Of a stretch of 64,000 bases of DNA, positions 26,830 through 35,842 are shown piece after piece (the stretch's first letter is position 1; every line of letters begins with the position of its first letter). The DNA comes from Hellea sp. Its GTDB lineage: Bacteria > Pseudomonadota > Alphaproteobacteria > Caulobacterales > Maricaulaceae. Under the pieces are notes generated by a model that was given only the letters and a program-made list of their open reading frames with translations, was not told the origin of the DNA and ran no database searches. The translations under genes and the position numbers were made by a program. Location of the stretch: contig JABABK010000003.1 in assembly GCA_014238285.1 (NCBI GenBank), forward strand, positions 62,001 through 126,000, read 5' to 3'.

Positions 26830-28413
26830 TTACCCCAAACCGACCATGAAACCGCGTATCATATAAAACATGGCGGCTGCAAAGACAGCCGATATGGGCA
26901 CGGTCACGACCCAGGCCACGACGATTTTAATCAAGAGGGAGCGCTGGACCAGTTTTTCGCGATACGCCCGTTTAAGTTTTTTGCGGCGGCCATGGCGTCT
27001 GTCTTCGGCTTTAAGCTCATCGAGAATACGCTGCTTTTCACTCATGGAAGCCTCATCAAAAATCCGTACGAATTCAGCGGCTGTTTCTTCGGTTTGGCTT
27101 TTCTTTTCCGACATATATTCTCGGACAAGTTCAAGTTTCTGATTATAGCGATACGTTAAAGCTTCCCGCAAAAATCCGACACCAAAAATCGCCCCGACCG
27201 CAATATGGGTTGAGCTAACCGGCAATCCAAAATGGGTCGCAATAATCACCGTGATCGCCGCCGCGAGAGACACGCAAAATGCTCGGATCATATCCAGCTC
27301 TGTTATCTCGGTCCCGACGGTTTTAACAAGCTTGGGCCCGTAAAGTGCCAGACCAACTGCAATACCCAAAGCCCCGATACCCATCACCCATAAAGGTATG
27401 GCCGCCTTGCTGGCGATTTCGGCGGAACGGACGGCTTCATTAATGGCCGCCAGAGGGCCAATGGCGTTGGCGACATCATTGGCGCCGTGGGCAAAACTTA
27501 AAAAACAGGCGCCGATAATCAGAGGAATAACAAACAGACCGTCTATGCTCTCGCGGTTGTTTTCAAGTTTGGTAGAGGCCTTGATAATGATGGGCCGCGT
27601 GATGAAAAATATCGCGACAGCGGCCAGAAACCCTATGCCAACAGCCATTGGCGTATCGACTTTGATCAGCTTTTTAATGCCTTTGAGAATAATATAAGTG
27701 GTAAACGCCCAGCCCATAATGCCGAGCAATATCGGCACCCGGTTTTTACCGGCCGCCAGCATATCGTCCTTATAGATGATTGAGCGCTTAATGCCGTAAA
27801 GAAACGCTGCTGCGATTAGCCCGCCAAGCGCCGGCGAAATAACCCAGCTGGCAACGATTTGTTGAACTTTGCCCCAATCGGCAATGGCCCAGCCGCCTGC
27901 GGCTATGCCGGCACCTAAGACGCCGCCGACAATGGAATGGGTGGTCGAGACAGGCGCGCCAACCGCGGTGGCAATATTAAGCCAGACGGCAGCGGCAAAA
28001 AGTGCGGCGAGCATGGCCCAAACAAAGGTCTGGCTATCCGGGATTAGGGATGGATCAATAATGCCCTTTTTGATGGTATTAACAACATCGCCCCCGGCAA
28101 TAAGAGCGCCTGAACTTTCGAATATAAAAGCCAAGAAAATTGCGGAGGTGAGGGTAAGTGCGCCCGAGCCGACCACGGGCCCGATATTATTGGCAACATC
28201 ATTGGCGCCGATATTCAGAGCCATATAGCCGCCAATAACCGCGGCGATCATCAGAAAGACCCGTCCGGTTGGATCTGTAATATCCCCAATAATTGTGCCT
28301 GTGACGAAAAAATGAACCGCTGCCAGAAACGCCAACGCCAGAAATAAGCGAATAAGCTCATCGCCTCGAACGATCGAGGGGGATAGCTTGGGTTTGTTCT
28401 TTGGTGTGAGCAT
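26830..28413 (-). CDS. Inorganic phosphate transporter, PiT family
   Basis: 527 residues with both PiT signatures: ANIGANDVANNIGPVVG in the first half and AHGANDVANAIGPLAA in the second, each followed by its S-T-T/S-S-T-H loop (APVSTTHSIVGG and LPVSSTHIAVGA). About ten membrane helices plus a long charged cytoplasmic insertion (residues ~420-490) before the last helices. It imports phosphate (often as a metal-phosphate complex) with protons or sodium. No Pho box is seen ahead of this gene, in contrast to the PiT-like gene at 23280, suggesting one housekeeping and one starvation-induced carrier. Confidence 0.93.
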   Translation of the reverse strand: MLTPKNKPKLSPSIVRGDELIRLFLALAFLAAVHFFVTGTIIGDITDPTGRVFLMIAAVIGGYMALNIGANDVANNIGPVVGSGALTLTSAIFLAFIFESSGALIAGGDVVNTIKKGIIDPSLIPDSQTFVWAMLAALFAAAVWLNIATAVGAPVSTTHSIVGGVLGAGIAAGGWAIADWGKVQQIVASWVISPALGGLIAAAFLYGIKRSIIYKDDMLAAGKNRVPILLGIMGWAFTTYIILKGIKKLIKVDTPMAVGIGFLAAVAIFFITRPIIIKASTKLENNRESIDGLFVIPLIIGACFLSFAHGANDVANAIGPLAAINEAVRSAEIASKAAIPLWVMGIGALGIAVGLALYGPKLVKTVGTEITELDMIRAFCVSLAAAITVIIATHFGLPVSSTHIAVGAIFGVGFLREALTYRYNQKLELVREYMSEKKSQTEETAAEFVRIFDEASMSEKQRILDELKAEDRRHGRRKKLKRAYREKLVQRSLLIKIVVAWVVTVPISAVFAAAMFYMIRGFMVGLG

Positions 28414-28621
28414 GCGTTTTTCTCTGATCTCTTTTGGAATCAGTCGGACATTAGGGGGAATTTTGATGACTCACTAGAGGCAAATGAGAGATATGTTTAA
28501 TTTATATAGTCTTTGGTTTTCAGCTATCGCCACGACAATAGATGTTGGTTCCAGTACTTGACATGTGGTTCTTGTATTGGAAAGCGCACATAAACTTCAA
28601 AATGATTTATTATATCGAAGG

Positions 28622-29668
28622 TCAACGTCCGGCATCTGGAGTTGCCCATTCCCGCCCTTCTTGTTTGAGAAACCTTCGGTACATCTTGCGAAATTCAGCA
28701 CAGACAGAATCCGACACCTGAAATACGGGGCGTTCGAGTCCGCCAGGTCGATCGGTTAGAATAAGATCACTCACTGCAACTTCATCCTCATCGAAAATTT
28801 TGTTCGCCAACAGCTTCAACACTAATCCGCTGAGGCCAGCCTTGTTCAGAAATTTATCCAGTTTTGTGTCACCACCTTTGGCCGCCGTTACGGCAAACCA
28901 CAACTCAGTTTCATCGCTCGGCGTGACAAAAATACCGACACTCGTCCCATCCGAAAAATGCTGGCGTACATGGCCGCCCATGAACCATTCCGCCTTTTGC
29001 GTATCGCCGATGCGTTTAACGTGATTCTTCAATTTTCTGCTCTTGGGTAAGTCTGTATCGATCCACCAAGCACCCTCCCGGTCATAAAGGGCGGCAAACC
29101 CGCGCCCGTCGGGATAATGCTCAAACTTGTACGGGGGCACACGCACCACGGGGAAGTTGAATGTGGATTTATGAAGATAAGGCAAGTGGCTGTCTTCAAT
29201 TGCCGTTTCGACGGTGACGACAAAATCCCCCTTTTGGTGACGCGTCCAATATTTATGAGCGTAGTCTGTATTTTGTGGATCAAATATGTCCGCAACGGGT
29301 GGTTGATGATCTGGTTCAAACTTGCTGTCCATCCATATCCAGACAATTCCGTCCTTTTCTACCACTGGAAACACGTCGACTTTGGCGGTTCTGGGAATAC
29401 GTTTGCTTGGTGGCTGTGATGGAATTTCGACACACCGACCATTGGTATCAAACTTCAGGCCATGAAACGGGCATTGAATGCAGTCATCTATCACTTTCCC
29501 CTGCGAAAGATCAGCCCCGCGATGGGGACACATAGCCCCCATTGCCTTGATCGGTTTTTCGGAATCGCGAAACAGCAAAATCTGTTTACCGAGGAATTTG
29601 CGACGCATTGGCTTTGATTTGATTTCATGAGACCAGCCCGCCCAATACCAAGTTCTGTGTACAAACAT
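28622..29668 (-). CDS. Rieske non-heme iron oxygenase, alpha-subunit type
   Basis: 348 residues. The Rieske [2Fe-2S] ligands are Cys47-x-His49 (CPHRGADLSQG) and Cys66-x-x-His69 (CPFHGLKF). The mononuclear iron site appears as AIEDSHLPYLH (two His four apart with an acidic residue before). Length and layout fit single-component-type oxygenases such as vanillate O-demethylase or related aromatic/steroid oxygenases; no reductase gene is adjacent. Strong GAGGAGTGAGGAA ribosome region before the ATG. Transcribed divergently from a TetR regulator, with twin operators between, so it is probably induced by its substrate. Confidence 0.85.
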   Translation of the reverse strand: MFVHRTWYWAGWSHEIKSKPMRRKFLGKQILLFRDSEKPIKAMGAMCPHRGADLSQGKVIDDCIQCPFHGLKFDTNGRCVEIPSQPPSKRIPRTAKVDVFPVVEKDGIVWIWMDSKFEPDHQPPVADIFDPQNTDYAHKYWTRHQKGDFVVTVETAIEDSHLPYLHKSTFNFPVVRVPPYKFEHYPDGRGFAALYDREGAWWIDTDLPKSRKLKNHVKRIGDTQKAEWFMGGHVRQHFSDGTSVGIFVTPSDETELWFAVTAAKGGDTKLDKFLNKAGLSGLVLKLLANKIFDEDEVAVSDLILTDRPGGLERPVFQVSDSVCAEFRKMYRRFLKQEGREWATPDAGR

Positions 29669-29747
29669 AATTCCTCACTCCTCAAAATATGGCCACTCCA
29701 GAGCCTTTGCGTCAGGACATGGCCTGTTGCGGGTCTGGTGTCGTAAC

Positions 29748-29763
29748 TAGGTCTATTGACCTA
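29748..29763. promoter_or_regulatory. Candidate TetR operator 1
   Basis: TAGGT-CTATTG-ACCTA, a palindrome with the same half-site (TAGGT) and 6-base spacer as operator 2; centres are 30 bases apart, about three helical turns, so two dimers would bind the same face. Confidence 0.7.
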
Positions 29764-29773
29764 ATTGTCAAGT

Positions 29774-29797
29774 AAAATAGGTTGACTGACCTATTTT
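29774..29797. promoter_or_regulatory. Candidate TetR operator 2
   Basis: AAAATAGGT-TGACTG-ACCTATTTT is a perfect palindrome with 9-base arms, ending 19 bases before the tetR-type gene start, in the divergent gap to the Rieske gene. Best read as the autoregulatory site of the adjacent repressor. Confidence 0.8.
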
Positions 29798-29816
29798 GTA
29801 TTTGTAGACATAAACC

Positions 29817-30419
29817 ATGCAAACACAAAAAAGACGGACCAACGCGAAGGGCGTTCGGCGAATAGAGCAGATATTGGCAGCGACCCGAAACATGATCATC
29901 AATGAGGGGGCGGGCGCTCTGACTATGCGCCGACTTGCTGCGACACTTGGCATGAGCTTAAGCAATTTGCAGCACTACTTTCCAACCAAGGAAAATCTGA
30001 TCAATGTCTTGGTTGATACGGCTTACGACACTCACATAGAGCGCGTGCAAAAAGAGGTTTTTGTCCACGGCGATCCTAGGGATCAAATGAAAGCCCTCGC
30101 GCATTATCTGGTTCAGGACACGCAAGTTGCCGGAAATTCCGTACTGCTCTGGGAGCTATGGGCCTTGGCGGCACATAATGACTATATTGCTTCAATCATA
30201 AATCAGGCCCATGATGGAGAACGGCGTCTCATTCAGCAGATTGTAAAGACCGCCGCCCCGCATCTCTCAAGCTCACAGCTTGAATTAAAGGCAATTGCAA
30301 TCACGTCCATGTTCGAAGGCGTAGGGCTTTTTATCGCTCCGGGGAAGCCGTTCAACAAACGCCGAAAAGCCGTGGTGAACCAGCTCACCGAAGCTGCGAT
30401 AGCGATCATCCATGCGTGA
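29817..30419 (+). CDS. TetR family transcriptional regulator
   Basis: 200 residues. Residues ~10-55 are the TetR helix-turn-helix: RIEQILAATRNMIINEG, LTMRRLAATLGMSLSNLQHYFPTKENL. The rest is a helical ligand-binding/dimer domain. Only 148 bases separate it from the divergent Rieske oxygenase; two matching palindromes lie in the gap. Expected to repress both itself and the oxygenase until an aromatic or lipid-like inducer binds; the inducer is unknown. No clear ribosome site; the operator lies within the likely promoter/leader. Confidence 0.9.
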   Translation: MQTQKRRTNAKGVRRIEQILAATRNMIINEGAGALTMRRLAATLGMSLSNLQHYFPTKENLINVLVDTAYDTHIERVQKEVFVHGDPRDQMKALAHYLVQDTQVAGNSVLLWELWALAAHNDYIASIINQAHDGERRLIQQIVKTAAPHLSSSQLELKAIAITSMFEGVGLFIAPGKPFNKRRKAVVNQLTEAAIAIIHA

Positions 30420-30487
30420 AATTTAACGTTGAAGTAAGTTGAAACTAATGACTGTTCTGCCAAAAACATATACTACGAGTTACAATT

Positions 30488-33400
30488 TTACTCCGCCGCT
30501 TCAGACAATGACTGCTCTAGCCGTGTCAGCATTTCTTTCGGCACGATTTGCCAGAAGTGACCGCGTTCTAGTTCCCATTCCAGTAATAGCTTGGCTGAAA
30601 ATTCAGAACCCGTTGCTTTGGCGTGTTCTGCTATCAAGTCCTTACATTCTTTTTCCCAGTGCTCAGTGCCAAAGCGCTGCCAGACCACGCTGTCCGGATT
30701 AACCGCTGTTTCAAACCGGTTTTTTGGATCATAGACATAGGCCATGCCGCCGGTCATGCCCGCGCCGAAATTATCGCCCACAGCGCCGATGATCACAATC
30801 GCGCCGCCTGTCATATATTCACAGCCATTGGTGCCGCAGCCTTCGACCACGGCCTTAGCGCCGGAGTTTCGGACCGCGAAGCGTTCACCCGCTCTGCCAG
30901 CGGCGAGCAATGTGCCTGCTGTTGCGCCGTAAAGACATGTATTGCCGACAATGGCTGATAAATGCGCGTTAATCGGCGTGCGGCCTTGCGGGGCGACGAT
31001 GATTTCTGCGCCGGATAAGCCTTTACCAACATAGTCATTGGCATCACCATCAACGATAAGACGTAAGCCTCTCACGCCAAAGGCTCCGAGCGACTGACCT
31101 GCGCTACCGCGGAGATGAACGGTTAGATGCCCTGCCGGTAAATTTGCATCGCCAAAGGTTTGGTAGATTTCAGAACTTGTCCGCGTCCCGACGGCGCGGT
31201 GCACATTTTGCACGGTATAGGTCAGATGTGTTTTTTCTTGACGATCAAAGAATTGATGGGCGTCTTTGATGATCAGAGGATCAATACCGTCAGGGACTTC
31301 AACGCGGCTGCTACGTGTGTCTTTGACAGGACGATTATCGACCCGCGCCAGAATGGGATTAAGATCAAGATCATCCAAATGTTCTGCGCCGCGAGATACC
31401 TGTGCCAGCAGGTCTGTACGGCCAATAATGTCTTCGATCCGCTCCGCGCCAAGGGCGGCGAGAAGCTCGCGCACCTCCTCGGCAATAAAAGTCATGAGAT
31501 TGATGACTTTTTCCGGTGAACCTGTGAACTTTTCACGAAGGCGCGGGTCCTGAACGCATATGCCAACGGGGCAAGTATTGGAGTGGCACTGACGCACCAT
31601 GATACAGCCCATGGCCACAAGACTTAAAGTGCCAATGCCATATTCTTCGGCGCCGAGCATGGCGGCAATTACAATATCGCGGCCGGTTTTCAGCCCGCCA
31701 TCAGTCCGCAAAGTTACATTGTCACGAAGATTGTTGAGGGTTAAAATCTGGTGGGCTTCTGATAGGCCAAGCTCCCAGGGCATGCCCGCATATTTAAGCG
31801 ATGTATTGGGCGACGCGCCTGTACCGCCATTATGGCCAGCGATCAGGATAGTGTCGGCTTTGGCTTTGGCAACGCCAGCGGCGATGGTACCGACACCGGA
31901 TGAGGCGACGAGTTTAACCGCAACGCGAGCCGTAGGATTGATTTGTTTGAGATCGTAAATCAGCTGGGCCAAGTCCTCGATGGAATAGATATCGTGGTGG
32001 GGCGGCGGACTGATCAGAGTGACGCCGGGTGTGGCGTTTCTGAACTTGGCGATCATTTCCGTGACTTTGAAGCCGGGCAGTTGTCCGCCTTCGCCGGGCT
32101 TTGCGCCCTGAGCCACTTTAATTTCGATCTCGCGGCATTGGTTAAGATATTCTGCTGTGACGCCAAAGCGGCCAGAGGCGATTTGCTTGACGGCTGAGTT
32201 TGGGTTGTCCCCATTGGGCAGCGTGACATAGCGCGAGCGATCTTCACCGCCTTCACCAGAGACAGATTTCGCGCCGATCCGGTTCATGGCGATGTTAAGT
32301 GTGCCGTGGGCTTCGGGCGATAAAGCGCCAAGGGACATGCCGGGCGTACAGAAGCGGCGACGGATTTCATTGACGCTTTGAACGCTGCGTAGAGGGACAG
32401 CTTTGCCCAGTGGTGTGATGTCTAAAAGATCACGAATTTGAATAGGGTCCTGATTATTCAGGACTTCGGCATAGCGTTTGTAAAGCTCATAATCGCCTCG
32501 GCCAACAGCCTCTTGGAGCATGTGGATCATATCGGCCGTATAGGCGTGACGTTCGCTTTTGGCGCGGACGCGGTAAAGGCCACCAACAGGCAAGGCGACA
32601 ACAGATCTGTCATAGGCGCGTTCATGGATTTCAAGAAGTTTCTTCTCAAGGCCTGCAAGGCCAATGCCTGAAATTCTGGAGGTCATGCCGGGGAAAAACT
32701 CCCCGACCAAAGAGCGTGATAGGCCCAGAGCTTCAAAGTTATTGCCGCTGCGATAAGAGGAAATAACCGAAATTCCGAGTTTGGAAATAATCTTTAAAAG
32801 TCCAGCTTCGATGGCTTTTTTATATTGCTGAGCCGCTTCATCCGCGTTCATCTCTACAAGGCCGCGATTAACTCGGTCCGTTAGACTGTCCTGCGCCATA
32901 TAGGCGTTAACGGCAGTCGCGCCAGCGCCAATCATGACGGCAAAATAATGTGTGTCGAGGCATTCTGCGGACTGAACCACAATAGAACAGGAAGACCTGA
33001 GGCCTTCTTTAACAAGATGAGAATGTATAGCGCCAACACATAAAATCATCGGCAGAGCCGGGCGATTATCACCGACGCCTTTGTCTGATAGGATTATGTT
33101 TTCAGCGCCGCCGCGAACGGCCTCTTCGGCCTCCTCACGAATTTTATTCAGAGCCTTATGAAGCGAACGGCCAGCGCGGACATCATTGGCAGGACGATCA
33201 AATGTACAGTCAACCAAATGAGATTGATCGCCAAACATATTCATGAAACGCGCATACATGCCGTTCGTCATAACCGGGCTGTCGAGCACGAGCATTTCGC
33301 GGGTCTGGCTCTCGCCGTCCGAGAGAATATTACGTAGATTTCTAAACCGAGTCTTGAGGCCCATGACGCGGGTTTCGCGGAGGGGATCAATCGGCGGGTT

Positions 33401-35008
33401 GGTGACCTGTGAGAACTTTTGACGGAAGAAATGGGATAATGGCCGGTAGATTTCGGACAGTACCGCGAGCGGTGTATCATCGCCCATCGAGCCAATGGAT
33501 TCTTTTCCGTTCTCTGCCATAGGCGAGAGGATAAGCTCCATGTCTTCGAGGGTTTGACCGCAAGCGACTTGGCGGCGCATCAGACTTTCACCGGTTAATT
33601 CTGGTTTTGGTTCTGGACCTGCGAGACGGATATCCAGATCAACAACCTTTTCGAGCCATTTCGCGTAAGGGCGTTCGCCCGCCATTTTTTCAAGAATTTC
33701 AGAAGAGTGGTAAAATTTGCCTTCGTCCAGATCAACGGCGATTAGTCGTCCTGGTTTGATGAAGCCCTTTTTAATAATCAGCGGCTCTGAAATTGGGCAC
33801 ATGCCAGTCTCTGAACCGACAGCCAGAATGCCGTCTGATGTAATGGCATAGCGCATGGGGCGCAGGCCGTTGCGATCAAGCCCCGCCATACACCAGCGAC
33901 CATCATAGGCGGCAATAGCGGCTGGGCCATCCCAAGGCTCCATGACGCCATTGCAATATTCATAAAGCTTGCGCCAACTATCAGGCATGAGATCGCCGCG
34001 CTTGGAATAGGCTTCGGGAATTAAGAGTGTTTTAGCCAGCGGCGCAGAGCGGCCCGCCCGGACCAATAGTTCAAACACAGCATCAAGCGCCGCAGAGTCC
34101 GAGCTGCCTTTTTGGATGATAGGTTTGACGTCTCCAGCGCGCGCGCCAAAGGCGCTGCTGGCCATTTTAATTTCATGGTTTTTCATGAAATTCGTATTGG
34201 CTTTGACCGTATTGATCTCGCCGTTATGGGCGATCATGCGAAAAGGCTGCGCCAGCCACCACTGCGGGAAAGTATTGGTTGAATAGCGCTGATGATAAAT
34301 CGCCGCGCGTGACTCAAACCGCTCATCCTTGAGGTCGGGGTAAAACGCGTCGATGTCTTCGGCCAGAAACATGCCTTTATAGATGATGGTCTGGACGGAG
34401 AGCGAGCAGATATAAAAACTTGGAATCGCGGCGGCAATGACGCGCTTTTCGATCCGGCGGCGAACGATATAAAGTTCGCGCTCTAGCTTGTCGCCTTTGC
34501 GGCCCCGGCTGTCACGGAACATAACTTGTTCAATAGCAGGACGCGTGGCTTGAGCTTTCTCGCCGATAACATCGATATCGATCGGCACTTGTCGCCATCC
34601 GTAAATATAGAAACCTTCATTCAAGAGTTCAGATTCCACGATGGTTCTGGCTTCTTCTTGAGCGGCATAATCTGTGCGCGGTAGAAAAATCATACCGACA
34701 GCAATTTTTGAATTACCGGATTTATGACCCGTGCGTTCGACCTGCGCCTTGAAAAATTTCTGGGCAATGTCGAGACGAATACCCGCGCCGTCACCTGTTT
34801 TACCATCGGCATCAACTGCGCCGCGATGCCAAACATTTTTCAGGGCCTGAACGGACATTTCAACGACGTCTCTACGCGGTGTTCCATCAATAGAGGCAAC
34901 TAAGCCAACGCCGCAATTGGCGTGCTCATCAGCCGGATCATAGGCCCCGACTTTAATCAGATTGTCGCGGTTTTTTTCGTAAGTTTCTAGCCAGTTACTC
35001 ATCGTCAT
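30488..35008 (-). CDS. gltB: Glutamate synthase (NADPH) large subunit
   Basis: 1506 residues from the ATG at 35008 (GAGGAA five bases upstream). GltB hydrolyses glutamine and, with GltD, makes two glutamates from glutamine and 2-oxoglutarate. The glutaminase nucleophile is Cys32 (HANCGVGLVA), exposed by removal of a 31-residue propeptide. The FMN/synthase domain includes KPGEGGQLPGFKV and GHNGGTGASP; the 3Fe-4S cluster ligands lie in CIMVRQCHSNTCPVGIC; the C-terminal beta-helix has the G-x-x-G repeats (GCGTNGCEYMTGG). Its start overlaps the end of a GFA gene by 14 bases; gltD is two genes upstream, an unusual order. Confidence 0.95.
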   Translation of the reverse strand: MTMSNWLETYEKNRDNLIKVGAYDPADEHANCGVGLVASIDGTPRRDVVEMSVQALKNVWHRGAVDADGKTGDGAGIRLDIAQKFFKAQVERTGHKSGNSKIAVGMIFLPRTDYAAQEEARTIVESELLNEGFYIYGWRQVPIDIDVIGEKAQATRPAIEQVMFRDSRGRKGDKLERELYIVRRRIEKRVIAAAIPSFYICSLSVQTIIYKGMFLAEDIDAFYPDLKDERFESRAAIYHQRYSTNTFPQWWLAQPFRMIAHNGEINTVKANTNFMKNHEIKMASSAFGARAGDVKPIIQKGSSDSAALDAVFELLVRAGRSAPLAKTLLIPEAYSKRGDLMPDSWRKLYEYCNGVMEPWDGPAAIAAYDGRWCMAGLDRNGLRPMRYAITSDGILAVGSETGMCPISEPLIIKKGFIKPGRLIAVDLDEGKFYHSSEILEKMAGERPYAKWLEKVVDLDIRLAGPEPKPELTGESLMRRQVACGQTLEDMELILSPMAENGKESIGSMGDDTPLAVLSEIYRPLSHFFRQKFSQVTNPPIDPLRETRVMGLKTRFRNLRNILSDGESQTREMLVLDSPVMTNGMYARFMNMFGDQSHLVDCTFDRPANDVRAGRSLHKALNKIREEAEEAVRGGAENIILSDKGVGDNRPALPMILCVGAIHSHLVKEGLRSSCSIVVQSAECLDTHYFAVMIGAGATAVNAYMAQDSLTDRVNRGLVEMNADEAAQQYKKAIEAGLLKIISKLGISVISSYRSGNNFEALGLSRSLVGEFFPGMTSRISGIGLAGLEKKLLEIHERAYDRSVVALPVGGLYRVRAKSERHAYTADMIHMLQEAVGRGDYELYKRYAEVLNNQDPIQIRDLLDITPLGKAVPLRSVQSVNEIRRRFCTPGMSLGALSPEAHGTLNIAMNRIGAKSVSGEGGEDRSRYVTLPNGDNPNSAVKQIASGRFGVTAEYLNQCREIEIKVAQGAKPGEGGQLPGFKVTEMIAKFRNATPGVTLISPPPHHDIYSIEDLAQLIYDLKQINPTARVAVKLVASSGVGTIAAGVAKAKADTILIAGHNGGTGASPNTSLKYAGMPWELGLSEAHQILTLNNLRDNVTLRTDGGLKTGRDIVIAAMLGAEEYGIGTLSLVAMGCIMVRQCHSNTCPVGICVQDPRLREKFTGSPEKVINLMTFIAEEVRELLAALGAERIEDIIGRTDLLAQVSRGAEHLDDLDLNPILARVDNRPVKDTRSSRVEVPDGIDPLIIKDAHQFFDRQEKTHLTYTVQNVHRAVGTRTSSEIYQTFGDANLPAGHLTVHLRGSAGQSLGAFGVRGLRLIVDGDANDYVGKGLSGAEIIVAPQGRTPINAHLSAIVGNTCLYGATAGTLLAAGRAGERFAVRNSGAKAVVEGCGTNGCEYMTGGAIVIIGAVGDNFGAGMTGGMAYVYDPKNRFETAVNPDSVVWQRFGTEHWEKECKDLIAEHAKATGSEFSAKLLLEWELERGHFWQIVPKEMLTRLEQSLSEAAE

Positions 35009-35420
35009 TGCTTTCCTCAAAAGATGCAAAAACTTCTTCGCCGGTCAGGCGCGGACGATCACCTTCTAGGGCGTAAAAGGCCGGTTTTTGATCGATGAAA
35101 TATTCTTTGTGTAGCATCATGTCTTTGGGCAGGTTTGTAATGGTGCCGACGGATACGGAATAAAACTCTGAGCCCTTAAGGTTATAAACCAGATTCGCCC
35201 CGCAGGTTCCACAAAAGCCGCGCCGCGCCCAGTCAGAACTGTCATACCATGTCAGAGCCTCGGATTTGGTAAAATTTATACCTTCATGACAGCCAAGTCC
35301 GAAAAACGGACCGGATGTGAGCCGTCTACATGTGCTACAATGGCAGCTATCCATATCAGCATAGGAAGAGATTTCATAGGCGACGCTGCCGCACTCACAT
35401 TGTCCGTTTAATTTGGTCAT
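34995..35420 (-). CDS. GFA-family zinc protein, second of a tandem pair in the glt operon
   Basis: 141 residues with the GFA (glutathione-dependent formaldehyde-activating enzyme/CENP-V) fold: zinc ligands in GQCECGSVAYE, HCSTCRRL and FCGTCGANL. Members bind two zinc ions; very few have a proven reaction, and formaldehyde activation should not be assumed. It begins by ATGA overlap with the first GFA gene and its end overlaps the gltB start, so all four genes of gltD-GFA-GFA-gltB are translationally linked. Similar in length and cysteine layout to its neighbour, with moderate identity by eye, so an old tandem duplication. Confidence 0.85.
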   Translation of the reverse strand: MTKLNGQCECGSVAYEISSYADMDSCHCSTCRRLTSGPFFGLGCHEGINFTKSEALTWYDSSDWARRGFCGTCGANLVYNLKGSEFYSVSVGTITNLPKDMMLHKEYFIDQKPAFYALEGDRPRLTGEEVFASFEESNDDE

Positions 35421-35842
35421 GATTGATCTTGTAAAGGATTAGCAAGCACGTCGGCATGCGTTAAATGGGGTGCATTGTTTGGCACAGTTTGATAGGGAGC
35501 GCAGTCATCCACGAAGATGTGGGCTTCAAGTTTTAAGTTGGAGACATCATCTAAGACTCCAAGGCTAATATCAAAGTAAGTGGGATTGATATTGGATTGC
35601 CAGAACAGGCTGGAGCCGCAATTCGCGCAAAAGCCACGACGCGCTTTATCTGAAGAGGCGTACCATTTCAGCCCTGTAGTGTTTGTGATCGTGAGTTCGC
35701 CGCGTAGTTCAGCGCCGTGAAACGCGCCGCCGCCATTTTGTGTTCGGCACATACCGCAATAACAGGCCGAAACCCGTTTCGCCTCACCTTTAGCCGTGAA
35801 AGTTACGTCGCCGCAAAGGCATTGTCCGGTATAATCGGTCAT
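35417..35842 (-). CDS. GFA-family zinc protein, first of a tandem pair in the glt operon
   Basis: 141 residues. Zinc-ligand cysteines lie in GQCLCGDVTF, CYCGMCRT and FCANCGSSLFW, the complete GFA pattern, with the family's YASSDKARRGFC segment. The start overlaps the gltD stop by four bases (ATGA) and its stop overlaps the next GFA start in the same way. Cytoplasmic. A thiol/aldehyde-related or structural role beside glutamate synthase is possible but unproven. Confidence 0.85.
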   Translation of the reverse strand: MTDYTGQCLCGDVTFTAKGEAKRVSACYCGMCRTQNGGGAFHGAELRGELTITNTTGLKWYASSDKARRGFCANCGSSLFWQSNINPTYFDISLGVLDDVSNLKLEAHIFVDDCAPYQTVPNNAPHLTHADVLANPLQDQS

